From NCBI GenBank assembly GCA_937926205.1, contig CALEYL010000080.1, positions 1 through 20,901 on the forward strand: a DNA stretch of 20,901 nt, read 5' to 3'. This document shows positions 6,328-13,542 of this stretch, piece by piece. The position numbers and the translations under genes are program-made. The DNA is from an uncultured Saprospiraceae bacterium. Its GTDB lineage: Bacteria > Bacteroidota > Bacteroidia > Chitinophagales > Saprospiraceae. Positions within the stretch are counted from its first letter, which is position 1; the number at the start of each line of letters is the position of its first letter. Under the pieces are notes generated by a model that worked only from the letters and a program-made list of their open reading frames with translations, did not search any database and was not told the origin of the DNA.

Positions 6328-6945
6328 TCACTCCTCCGGATGCACCACGCCCTCGCCAACTTTTACGCCATCTTTATACTCGTATTGCAAAGTGACTTCG
6401 CCTTTTTCGTTAAAATGCCGGAAAGGGCCGTCTAATTTACCGTTTTTAAAATGGGCTTCTTTGGTGATTTTACCATCGTTGAGGCGGAATTCGCGTTGTG
6501 CGCCGTGGAGTTCGCCATTTTTATATTCGGCGGTTTGAACCGGGCGGCCAAAGCGGTATTTAGCCCAACTGCCGTCGAGTTTGTTGTCTTTGAAATACGT
6601 GATGATGTCGATGTAGCCCGCCTCGCTCATCTCCGTGTAGAGGCCATTCTTCTTGCCGTCTATGTAATTCACGATTTTCCGCGGGCGGATGGTATCGTTG
6701 GCATATAGCGTCCAGGTTCCCGTGCGTTTTCCGTTGATGGTGTGTCCCATTTCGCGGAGTTCGCCTTCTTCACTTCTTTTGATGGCCAATTGAATGTCGC
6801 TTCCCGGAACGGGTTCCAGGGTGTAGTTTGCAGGGTCAAATGGGTCGATATCGCCTTCGGCTGTGGTAGCGGCCGGTTTCGGTTTGTTGGATTCTCCACA
6901 GGCGAGGACAAGGAAAGGCATCACAAGAAAAATCAGGTATTTCAT
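6328..6945 (-). CDS. MORN_2 repeat (YwqK-type) lipoprotein
   Basis: 205 residues. A lipoprotein signal peptide ends in the lipobox LVLAC with the lipidated Cys at 16, followed by a low-complexity spacer to about residue 40. The rest is six MORN_2 units spaced by about 24 residues: NGKRTGTW (71-78), DGKKNGLY (96-103), DNKLDGSW (120-127), NGELHGAQ (143-150), NGKLDGPF (168-175) and DGVKVGEG (192-199). Such proteins are often labelled 'toxin-antitoxin system YwqK family antitoxin', but in Bacteroidota they are mostly lone envelope lipoproteins and no toxin gene is adjacent here. The function is unknown; MORN_2 sheets are generally thought to be binding scaffolds. A good promoter lies just upstream (6967-6997). 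Confidence 0.85.
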   Translation of the reverse strand: MKYLIFLVMPFLVLACGESNKPKPAATTAEGDIDPFDPANYTLEPVPGSDIQLAIKRSEEGELREMGHTINGKRTGTWTLYANDTIRPRKIVNYIDGKKNGLYTEMSEAGYIDIITYFKDNKLDGSWAKYRFGRPVQTAEYKNGELHGAQREFRLNDGKITKEAHFKNGKLDGPFRHFNEKGEVTLQYEYKDGVKVGEGVVHPEE

Positions 6946-6966
6946 GGCAACTTTTGTTTAGATGCG

Positions 6967-6997
6967 CAAAAGTAGATGTTTGATGCATATAAACAAA
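6967..6997 (-). promoter_or_regulatory. Bacteroidota -33/-7 promoter for the MORN_2 lipoprotein
   Basis: On the minus strand TACTTTTG (6974 down to 6967) matches TAnnTTTG exactly. TTTG (6997 down to 6994) lies 19 bp upstream, as expected for the -33 box. The gene's ATG is at 6945, giving a leader of roughly 15 bases. This is the best-formed promoter in the window and helps assign the phylum. Confidence 0.75.
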
Positions 6998-7003
6998 AGA
7001 AAC

Positions 7004-8203
7004 TCATTTCCGCCGGAAAGGCTGCATCTTAAACCAGGTCAGTGAACGCCACAGCCATTCCAGCGGACCATATTGGAAATGCTGCAACCAGCGGGTGCTC
7101 CACCAGATCTGGAGGATGCAAAGCCCCAGGCCCATCGGTAAAGTGAGGCTGTTGCCAATATCGCCGATTAATCCGAAGCCAAAGCTGAAAAAGATCGTTG
7201 TGCCGATGAGGGTTTGCAACACATAATTGCTCAGGGCCATGCGGCCATAAGGGGCAAAAGTCAGCAAGCGGCGTTGCCATCGGGGTTTTAAAAACAACAG
7301 GGCAAACGCGCCAATATAAACAAAGGTAAGAGCGATGTTGGCCCAGTCAAAAAAGCTGGCGCCGAGGAAATTGGTCCAATTTTCAGGAATTTGCTTCCCG
7401 AAAACGCCAAAAGTAAGCGCGGAGACGGCCACCAGGCCCAAAAAAGAAAAAAGCCCGTAGCGCAGCAATTTTCGCCACAGCGCCCGGTAAGCTTCCGCCA
7501 GTTCGAACAAACGCCAGCGCCCGCAGAGCAAGCCCAGTAAAAACCATCCGAAACTCTGGTAGCCGCGTGAATAGAAACCAAACTGGAACTCCATTTTTTG
7601 CCAGAACCCCTCCCAGGTATTCAACCAGGCAATTTCCGAAAAGGCGCCCGATTTTACCGTGTTCCAGTAGTACAGGATGCTGTCGGGTTCGATGTTCATA
7701 TCAGTCAGCCCTGTAAACTGGAGGATGATGCGGGGAATACCCAGCAGCATGGTGGTGGCTAAAGCAACAACCCATCGGTCTGAAACCCGGTAAAACAGCA
7801 ACAATGGAAAACCCAGTAAGGCAAAAACGGTGAGGATGTCGCCCCGGTAAAAACACTGATGAAAGAGGCCGATCGCGAACAAAACCGCCAGTCTCCAGGC
7901 GAACCGGAAGCTGAAATCTTTGCCTGTTCGGGCCTGCGTGCGCTCCATTTGGAGGGAAAAGCTGAGTCCGAACAAAAAAGAAAAGAGCGCAAAAAACTTA
8001 CCGCGGATCAAGATAACGGAAAGGACTTCGAGGACACCATCCACAGGGTTGTGCAGGGTGTAGTTGCCAATACTTTCCGGCGCCGGCCCGGCCAAATATT
8101 GCTCCATAAAATGCACGATGGCGATTCCGGCCAGAGAAAAGCCACGCAGTGCGTCAACAAGTTGTAAACGGTTATTGGTTTCGGGGAGGGGATGGGTTTG
8201 CAT
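7004..8203 (-). CDS. DUF418 domain membrane protein
   Basis: 399-residue polytopic membrane protein of the YeiB/DUF418 group. The N-terminus has the family block LVDALRGFSLAGI (15-27). It continues with ALFSFLFGLSFSLQMER, then a long hydrophobic stretch with about nine or ten membrane segments. The C-terminal DUF418 part includes FAPYGRMALSNYVLQTLIGT. DUF418 proteins resemble acyltransferase-3-like membrane proteins and have been suggested to take part in transport or envelope modification; no substrate is established. The ATG at 8203 leaves a short polar N-tail ahead of the first helix, as usual in the family. The downstream lipoprotein has its own promoter, so they are probably not one operon. 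I see no consensus promoter upstream of this gene. Confidence 0.88.
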   Translation of the reverse strand: MQTHPLPETNNRLQLVDALRGFSLAGIAIVHFMEQYLAGPAPESIGNYTLHNPVDGVLEVLSVILIRGKFFALFSFLFGLSFSLQMERTQARTGKDFSFRFAWRLAVLFAIGLFHQCFYRGDILTVFALLGFPLLLFYRVSDRWVVALATTMLLGIPRIILQFTGLTDMNIEPDSILYYWNTVKSGAFSEIAWLNTWEGFWQKMEFQFGFYSRGYQSFGWFLLGLLCGRWRLFELAEAYRALWRKLLRYGLFSFLGLVAVSALTFGVFGKQIPENWTNFLGASFFDWANIALTFVYIGAFALLFLKPRWQRRLLTFAPYGRMALSNYVLQTLIGTTIFFSFGFGLIGDIGNSLTLPMGLGLCILQIWWSTRWLQHFQYGPLEWLWRSLTWFKMQPFRRK

Positions 8204-8334
8204 GCAGGCAGGTGTTTTTGTCAGATGATTATTCGGATAGACACTGGTGATGATGCAAAACGTTGTACCGTACCCCTATTCTTTTTTTAGCCAATTTTAA
8301 GAAAAGGCAAAGATTGCTCTAATGGAAGGGCTGC

Positions 8335-8342
8335 CAACTTTG
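8335..8342 (+). promoter_or_regulatory. Possible -7 box for the membrane protein/two-component unit
   Basis: CAACTTTG matches TAnnTTTG at seven of eight positions. An ATTG at 8313-8316, 18 bp upstream, could serve as the -33 element. The ATG of the first gene is at 8374, about 30 bp downstream. Confidence 0.4.
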
Positions 8343-8373
8343 CAGCACTTATTTACCAATAAACGCAAATAAA

Positions 8374-8877
8374 ATGGACAGTACGCACCTGCATTTAATC
8401 CTCAATCACTTCCCCATTATCGGAACGCTTCTCGGGGCGGGCGTAATGGCTTTCGGATACCTCACAAAATCCGAGGCTACCAAAAAAGCCGCTTTGTGGA
8501 ATTGGTTCGTCATGGCTTTGCTGACCATTCCTCTTTTCCTGACGGGCGAGCCGGCAGAAGAGCGAATTGAAGGCATTGCCGGCGTTTCTGAAGTACTGAT
8601 TGAAGCGCACGAAGAAGCGGCCGAACTGGCACTTTGGTTCATGGAGGGCTTAGGCCTTTTGTCACTGATTGCCCTTTTTGCCGGATCTAAGAACGAAAGC
8701 ATTAAAAAAATGCTCGTAGGTTCTGCCTTTGCTTTAAGTTTGGTTACTTTCGGTCTCATGGCGCGCACCGGCTATCTGGGCGGCCAAATCCGGCATACAG
8801 AAATTCGCAGCGACGCCACCGCACAAGCTACTTTGGAAAATAGCGGGGGAGAAGCCGATGATGACGACGACGATTAG
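8374..8877 (+). CDS. Four-helix membrane protein with poly-Asp C-terminus, function unknown
   Basis: 167 residues with four predicted membrane segments (about 8-28, 40-57, 85-103 and 112-130). The N-terminus has histidines at 5, 7 and 12 (STHLHLILNHFPIIG). The last helix is followed by ARTGYLGGQIRHTEI. This layout recalls DUF2231-like bacterial membrane proteins, in which such histidines have been suggested as haem or metal ligands; that link is inference. The protein ends in a run of six aspartates, which could bind cations. The stop is only 3 bp before the response regulator start, so the two are almost certainly co-transcribed and may act in the same signalling pathway. No specific family name can be given with confidence. 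Confidence 0.8.
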   Translation: MDSTHLHLILNHFPIIGTLLGAGVMAFGYLTKSEATKKAALWNWFVMALLTIPLFLTGEPAEERIEGIAGVSEVLIEAHEEAAELALWFMEGLGLLSLIALFAGSKNESIKKMLVGSAFALSLVTFGLMARTGYLGGQIRHTEIRSDATAQATLENSGGEADDDDDD

Positions 8878-8880
8878 ATT

Positions 8881-9561
8881 ATGAGAATTTTATTGATTGA
8901 AGACGAAACATCCATCGCGAACTTCATCAAAGAGGGGCTCGAAGAGGAAGGTTTTGCGGTGGATGTTGCCGATAATGGCAAAAAAGGCCTGGAAATGGCG
9001 CTTGGCAATCTGGAGGAATACGACCTGCTGTTGCTCGACTGGATGCTGCCGGGCCTGAACGGTATTGAAATCTGCCGAAACATTCGCAAAGAAAGTCAAA
9101 CGCTACCCATCATTTTTTTGACGGCAAAAGACACTGTGGACGACGCGGTTTTTGCCCTGGAGAGCGGCGCGAACGACTTCATCCGCAAACCTTTCTCCTT
9201 TGAAGAAATGCTGGCGCGCATCCGGGTATTGCTGCGCAGCAAAAGCGGAGAACAAACCATTTTTCGCCATAAAACCATCGAGATGAACCTCGATACCCAT
9301 CGTGTGACCAAAAACGGCGAAACGGTGGAGCTTACTCAAAAAGAGTTTGCCTTACTGGAATACCTGCTGCGCAACAAAGGGCGGGTTTGCCGGCGTACCC
9401 GCATCATCGAAAAAGTATGGGACATCAATTTTGACCACAGCACAGCAGTGATTGATGTGTACATCAATTTTCTGCGGAAAAAACTGGAAGACCCCGACGC
9501 TACGACCTCTTTCATCACCACCATCCGGGGCGTTGGCTACCGCATCAACGACGACGCATGA
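8881..9561 (+). CDS. OmpR/PhoB-family response regulator
   Basis: 226 residues. The receiver domain (1-120) has the acidic pocket E7/D8, phospho-acceptor D53 in LLLDWMLPG, T81 in FLTAKD and K103 in IRKPF. A winged-helix DNA-binding domain (about 128-224) ends in the usual TIRGVGYRI. On phosphorylation by the partner kinase it should bind promoter DNA as a dimer. It starts 3 bp after the poly-Asp membrane protein and its TGA overlaps the ATG of the kinase gene by 4 bp (ATGA), so the pair is translationally coupled. The sequence most resembles regulators of the CusR/CopR-type subgroup, but the signal cannot be read from the sequence. Confidence 0.94.
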   Translation: MRILLIEDETSIANFIKEGLEEEGFAVDVADNGKKGLEMALGNLEEYDLLLLDWMLPGLNGIEICRNIRKESQTLPIIFLTAKDTVDDAVFALESGANDFIRKPFSFEEMLARIRVLLRSKSGEQTIFRHKTIEMNLDTHRVTKNGETVELTQKEFALLEYLLRNKGRVCRRTRIIEKVWDINFDHSTAVIDVYINFLRKKLEDPDATTSFITTIRGVGYRINDDA

Positions 9562-10928
9562 GACTGAAATTCAAAAACCGGATTGCTTTTTTCAATACGT
9601 TGGCTGCAGCTTTCAGCACCCTGCTGGTTTTTGTTGCACTTTATGCGGTGGTCTATCTGACGGCCTACCAACACCTCGATGACGATATCCGGAAAGAAAA
9701 AACCGATGTTTTCAAAAACATTGAGGTAGATGGCGATTTGATTTCGATGCGCCATAGCCCCGAATTGGATGAAAAAGAGCACAAGCAGATTGAAGTAAAC
9801 CCTACTTTTTTACAAATAACCGATAAAAATGGCGTGCTGGTCTTTCAGTCGGCCAATATGAAAGACGCGCATTTGAAATTCAACAAATCACTGAAAGACG
9901 CGGCTTTTTTCGACAATAAGTTCAACAACGAGCGCATCCGGCAGGGGCAGTTTCCGATCTTAAACAAGGCAGGATCGGTCATCGGTCACCTCAGCATCGG
10001 CGTTTCGCAAGTGGAATCGGCACTTGTGTTGAGAAACCTGCTGCTGACTTTGATGATTGCCTTTCCTTTGCTGGTGCTGATTTTTTACGAGGCTTCGTCC
10101 ATTGCCGCTTCGCGGGCCATCGCGCCCATTCACAAGTTGATTGAAACAGCTGATCAGATCGACCATCAAAACATCGGTACCCGTTTACCCTTGCCGCCAC
10201 ACCGCGACGAAATTTATAAATTAGCTACAACCATCAATGAACTGCTGGACCGGGTTGAAAGCAGCCTGAAACGTGAAAAACAAATTACGGCCAATATTTC
10301 CCACGAATTGCGGACCCCGCTCGCCGGCATACGCGGCACACTTGAGGTGTTGATCCGGAAGCAACGCGAACCGCAGCAATATGAAGCAAAGGTAGAGCAG
10401 GTGCTGCTCGAAACCGACCGCATGAACCGCATGCTGGAGCAGCTTTTGCAATTGTCGCGCCTGGAATCGGGCAACGTACTCCCCAATAAAGAGCCGGTAG
10501 ATTTGCACCGGTTTTTCTTTGCTTTTTTGGAAAAATGGCAGCCGTTGCTGGCTGAAAAACAAACGACAGTTGATCTGAATATCCCTTCAAATACCATTGT
10601 CACGGCAGATTCCGGGTTACTGGAACTCATCGCCGGAAATCTGCTCAGCAACGCCCTGAAATACGGCTCAAACAATGGCCGGATCGTGCTGAATTGGGAT
10701 GCCTCTGCTAGAACGCTTGTCTTTGAAGACGACGGTCCGGGCATTGCCGCCGAGCACCTGCCCCATATTTTTGACCGCTTTTACCGAACCGATGATTCCC
10801 GCAACACCAAAATTCCGGGAACAGGCCTGGGGTTGTCCATTGCGAAAAAACTGGCAGATTTACAAGGTATTCGTTTGGAGGCAGCAAGCGAGGCCGGAAA
10901 GGGGACGCGATTTTTGATGGGTTTTTGA
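9558..10928 (+). CDS. Membrane sensor histidine kinase
   Basis: 456 residues. TM1 is about 10-36, an extracytoplasmic sensor region spans 37-155, TM2 is about 156-178, and a HAMP-like linker spans 178-235. The HisKA domain has the phosphorylated H249 in NISHELRTPLAGI. The catalytic ATPase domain has N box NLLSNALKYG (361-370), G1 DDGPGI (391-396), F box FDRFYR (405-410) and G2 GTGLGLSIAK (421-430). It is a complete class I kinase and overlaps the response regulator by 4 bp. The sensor region contains DKNGVLVFQS (89-98) and a second VIGHLSIGVSQ block, reminiscent of small PAS-like/sCACHE folds. Heavy-metal or envelope stress sensing is possible but not shown. Confidence 0.94.
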   Translation: MRLKFKNRIAFFNTLAAAFSTLLVFVALYAVVYLTAYQHLDDDIRKEKTDVFKNIEVDGDLISMRHSPELDEKEHKQIEVNPTFLQITDKNGVLVFQSANMKDAHLKFNKSLKDAAFFDNKFNNERIRQGQFPILNKAGSVIGHLSIGVSQVESALVLRNLLLTLMIAFPLLVLIFYEASSIAASRAIAPIHKLIETADQIDHQNIGTRLPLPPHRDEIYKLATTINELLDRVESSLKREKQITANISHELRTPLAGIRGTLEVLIRKQREPQQYEAKVEQVLLETDRMNRMLEQLLQLSRLESGNVLPNKEPVDLHRFFFAFLEKWQPLLAEKQTTVDLNIPSNTIVTADSGLLELIAGNLLSNALKYGSNNGRIVLNWDASARTLVFEDDGPGIAAEHLPHIFDRFYRTDDSRNTKIPGTGLGLSIAKKLADLQGIRLEAASEAGKGTRFLMGF

Positions 10929-10992
10929 AAGCAATTTACTAGATTTACCATCTTCTATTAACGGCCATTCCGGCAACCACCCGTAAGTAAAC

Positions 10993-11511
10993 ATGCACAA
11001 ATACATCGCCTTCCTGAGGGGCATCAACGTCGGAAACATCCGCATCAAAATGCCCGACCTGAAAGCGGCGTTTGAAAAATTTGGCTTTCAGGAAGTCAAG
11101 ACCTATTTGCAAACGGGTAATGTTGTTTTTGTAGCAGACCAACCCATCGAATCCATTAAAACAATTTTGGAAAAAGGGCTCTCGGAAACCTTTCATTACA
11201 AAGCTTATGTGTTGTTGTATGAATATGCCGAACTGGCAGCCATTATTGCCGGATATCCCTTTCCGCGCGATGAGCACCACCACGCCTACATCGTTTTTGT
11301 GGATAAAAAGGCTGTTTTAGAAGAGCTTCAGGGCCTTTCCCGGAATTTAGGCGAAGAATTGCAAAACCTGGTATTTGGCGAGAAAGTGATTTATTGGAAA
11401 GTCGTTGTTAGCCAAAGCACAGATGCTCCTTTTTCAAAAACCATGGCTAAGGCAAAGTATAAAAGCAGCCTGACAGTGCGAAATCTCAATACGCTGGAAA
11501 AAATGGTATGA
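10993..11511 (+). CDS. DUF1697 domain protein
   Basis: 172 residues, a full-length DUF1697 protein, presumably cytoplasmic (no signal peptide or membrane segment). The diagnostic N-terminus is YIAFLRGINVGN (4-15), followed by IKMPDLKAAFEKFGF and TYLQTGNVVF (37-46), where the phrase R-G-I-N-V-G...T-G-N-V is the family signature. A C-terminal block with KYKSSLTVRNLNTLEKM resembles the T-x-R-N-x-x-T-x-x-K motif at the end of the family. The biochemical function is not established. It lies 64 bp after the kinase gene, in the same direction, so read-through is possible, but there is no sign of a functional link. Confidence 0.92.
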   Translation: MHKYIAFLRGINVGNIRIKMPDLKAAFEKFGFQEVKTYLQTGNVVFVADQPIESIKTILEKGLSETFHYKAYVLLYEYAELAAIIAGYPFPRDEHHHAYIVFVDKKAVLEELQGLSRNLGEELQNLVFGEKVIYWKVVVSQSTDAPFSKTMAKAKYKSSLTVRNLNTLEKMV

Positions 11512-11645
11512 TTCCCGTTTTTTCAAATGGGAACAGAATGCTGTTTTCAAAATGATTTAACTGTGTGTTCCTGAAACCACCCCGGGAATACGGAAAAAAC
11601 ACCTTCAGCAAAGAGCAAGCTTTATGTAATTGCGTCATAAAACAC

Positions 11646-11653
11646 TAAGTTTG
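11646..11653 (+). promoter_or_regulatory. -7 promoter box for the M28 peptidase gene
   Basis: TAAGTTTG matches TAnnTTTG exactly, 22 bp upstream of the ATG at 11676. The -33 element is weak (TTTA at 11621-11624). Confidence 0.55.
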
Positions 11654-11675
11654 TTCTTTCCAAAATCGCCTTTTC

Positions 11676-13409
11676 ATGAAAAGAATGTCTACCTGCCTCT
11701 GTTTTGTCATTGCTTTTTTGGGGCTTCAAGCCCAGACCAACATCATTTCCATCAACCCGGTTGCAGAACAGGTGATGCTTGGAAATTATGCTCCTGCTAC
11801 CTACATGCCTTCGGTTGTTGTGAACCACCCGGACGACATTAATGCTGCCATTCTTGCTGGTGTTTCTGCAGATTCTTTAAAGTCTTATTTATTGAAATTG
11901 AGCACCTTTGAGAATCGGAATTCCGGTTCGGATACCCTTTCGGATGTAACCGGAATCGGCGCTGCGAGACGTTGGGTGTATCAGAAATTTATGGAAATCA
12001 GCGCTCAGAACGATGGGCGTTTGCTGCCTTCCTATCTTCAGTTTGACCTCAATATCTGCAATGCCTTGCGGCACCGGAATGTTTTTGCTGTTTTACCGGG
12101 TATCGATACTTCAGCAAAAGGTGTGGTGCTCATAGAAGCCCATCTGGACAGCCGTTGCGCCGGTCTTTGCGACATCGATTGTCCTGCGCATGGCATGGAA
12201 GACAATGGCAGCGGGGTGGCTCTCGTTATTGAACTTGCCCGGGTAATGAGCCAACTGGCGTTTGACCGTACCATCGTTTTCATGGCCACTACCGCTGAAG
12301 AACAGGGGCTTCTGGGCGCGGAGGCTTTTGCGACCTATTCCACTACAAAAGGCATTCCAATACGGGCTGTGCTCAACAACGACGTCATTGGCGGCATTAT
12401 TTGCGGGCAGACTTCTTCTCCGCCATCCTGCCCTGGTTTCAACCACATTGACAGTACCCAGGTGCGGCTGTTTTCCAATGGGGGCAACAACTCGAAACAC
12501 AAGCAATTGTGCCGGTTCATAAAACTGGAATACATCGAAGAAGTGCTGGATCTGGTTTCCGTGCCCATGCTGATCACCATCATGTCGGCAGAAGACCGCA
12601 CAGGACGGGGCGGCGACCACATCCCCTTTCGGGAACAGGGTTTTGCGGCCATGCGATTCACTTCTGCCAATGAACATGGCAATGCGGATGTGAGTGATGT
12701 GAATTACCACGACCGCCAGCATACTTCCGAGGATGTGCTTGGTGTGGATACTGATGGCGATGCGGTTTTAGATTCCTTTTTTGTCGATTTCAACTATTTG
12801 TCGAGAAATGCAGTCATCAATGGCGTGGCGGCTTCTATGGCAGCCATCGGGCCGGTGACGCCTGAATTGCAGGTGGTCCGAACCAGTGAATCTGTCATTG
12901 TGGACATTGATGACCCACTCAATTACGGACATTACCGGGTGTTTTTGCGCACTTTTGGCCATGAATTTGACACCATTTTCACGACTTTGGACACCCATTA
13001 TGAATTTCCCAAACCCAGTGGGATCTTTTATGTCAGCGTGGCATCAGTAGATGAAAATGGCATTGAAAGCCTCTTCTCAAGGGAAATCTTCCCAAGTCTG
13101 GTTTCGGTGAACGGCGAACCCCAACAAGAGGATTTACCGGCTGTTGCTTTGCTTCAAAACCGCCCCAATCCATTTGATGAGGCGACGATCCTCTCCTTCC
13201 TGGTCAATGACGGAATAACTTATCAGGAAGCTGTGTTAACGGTTTCGGATTTAAGCGGGAAGGTTTTGTGGACAAAAAAACTGTCCTTTAAACCAGGCAT
13301 GAACGAGGTGCTGTACGAGCATGGTTACAACATGACCGGCGTTTATGCATACAGTCTGGTGATTGACGGTAAATTGGTGGAGACCAGGCGTATGATTTTT
13401 GCAAATTAA
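11676..13409 (+). CDS. Secreted M28-family metallopeptidase with T9SS sorting domain
   Basis: 577 residues. The signal peptide is about 1-20 (cleavage after LQAQ). The M28 zinc peptidase domain (about 65-390) has H156 and D158 in AHLDS, D176 in MEDNGSG, the catalytic E208/E209 in TTAEEQG, D236 in NNDVIG and a late His in NYHDRQHTSED (H345 or H349). Between the first two metal ligands is a Cys-rich loop (C161, C165, C169), as in many Bacteroidota homologues. A fibronectin-III-like region follows (about 395-475). The C-terminus is a type A T9SS domain beginning QNRPNPF (494-500). It should be secreted through the outer membrane and act as an aminopeptidase or related exopeptidase on extracellular peptides. 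It has its own -7 box. The next gene on the other strand encodes another T9SS cargo. Confidence 0.93.
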   Translation: MKRMSTCLCFVIAFLGLQAQTNIISINPVAEQVMLGNYAPATYMPSVVVNHPDDINAAILAGVSADSLKSYLLKLSTFENRNSGSDTLSDVTGIGAARRWVYQKFMEISAQNDGRLLPSYLQFDLNICNALRHRNVFAVLPGIDTSAKGVVLIEAHLDSRCAGLCDIDCPAHGMEDNGSGVALVIELARVMSQLAFDRTIVFMATTAEEQGLLGAEAFATYSTTKGIPIRAVLNNDVIGGIICGQTSSPPSCPGFNHIDSTQVRLFSNGGNNSKHKQLCRFIKLEYIEEVLDLVSVPMLITIMSAEDRTGRGGDHIPFREQGFAAMRFTSANEHGNADVSDVNYHDRQHTSEDVLGVDTDGDAVLDSFFVDFNYLSRNAVINGVAASMAAIGPVTPELQVVRTSESVIVDIDDPLNYGHYRVFLRTFGHEFDTIFTTLDTHYEFPKPSGIFYVSVASVDENGIESLFSREIFPSLVSVNGEPQQEDLPAVALLQNRPNPFDEATILSFLVNDGITYQEAVLTVSDLSGKVLWTKKLSFKPGMNEVLYEHGYNMTGVYAYSLVIDGKLVETRRMIFAN

Positions 13410-13410
13410 G

Positions 13411-13542
13411 ACAATCCCTTTAGAAATGCACCTCTACGCGCAGGGCAACCACGCGTTTAACATGGGCAACCGAACCACGCTGGTTTCCATCAAAACCTGG
13501 TCTAAACGCCTGATTGATTGGGTGAAGGACAGCGGCTACTGA
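13411..13542 (+). pseudogene. C-terminal fragment of an alpha/beta hydrolase (acetylesterase type)
   Basis: Between the M28 stop and the end of the opposing gene lies a readable stretch beginning TIPLEMHLYAQGNHAF and ending RLIDWVKDSGY followed by TGA (13540-13542). Its longest ATG-started part is 38 residues (13426-13542). The pattern 'E-x-H-x-Y-x-x-G-x-H-x-F' followed by 'W-x-x-R-L-x-D-W' is the C-terminal end of esterase/dienelactone-hydrolase-like proteins, including the catalytic His region (GNHAF). Nothing upstream encodes the rest: the preceding codons belong to the M28 gene in another frame. It therefore looks like the surviving 3' end of a deleted or rearranged gene. It is unlikely to be functional. 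The family assignment is from recognition of motifs, not a search. Confidence 0.6.

Noticed and set aside
6128..6538. Plus-strand open frame of 136 codons after arsC
   Set aside because: It runs through palindromic and low-complexity DNA, then antisense to the MORN_2 lipoprotein; no protein-like character.
6328..6945. Antitoxin of a toxin-antitoxin pair
   Set aside because: The YwqK family label suggests it, but the product is a lipoprotein with MORN_2 repeats and no toxin gene adjoins.
12111..12722. Minus-strand open frame of 203 codons inside the M28 gene
   Set aside because: Antisense to the zinc-site region of the peptidase; its composition is that of a shadow frame.
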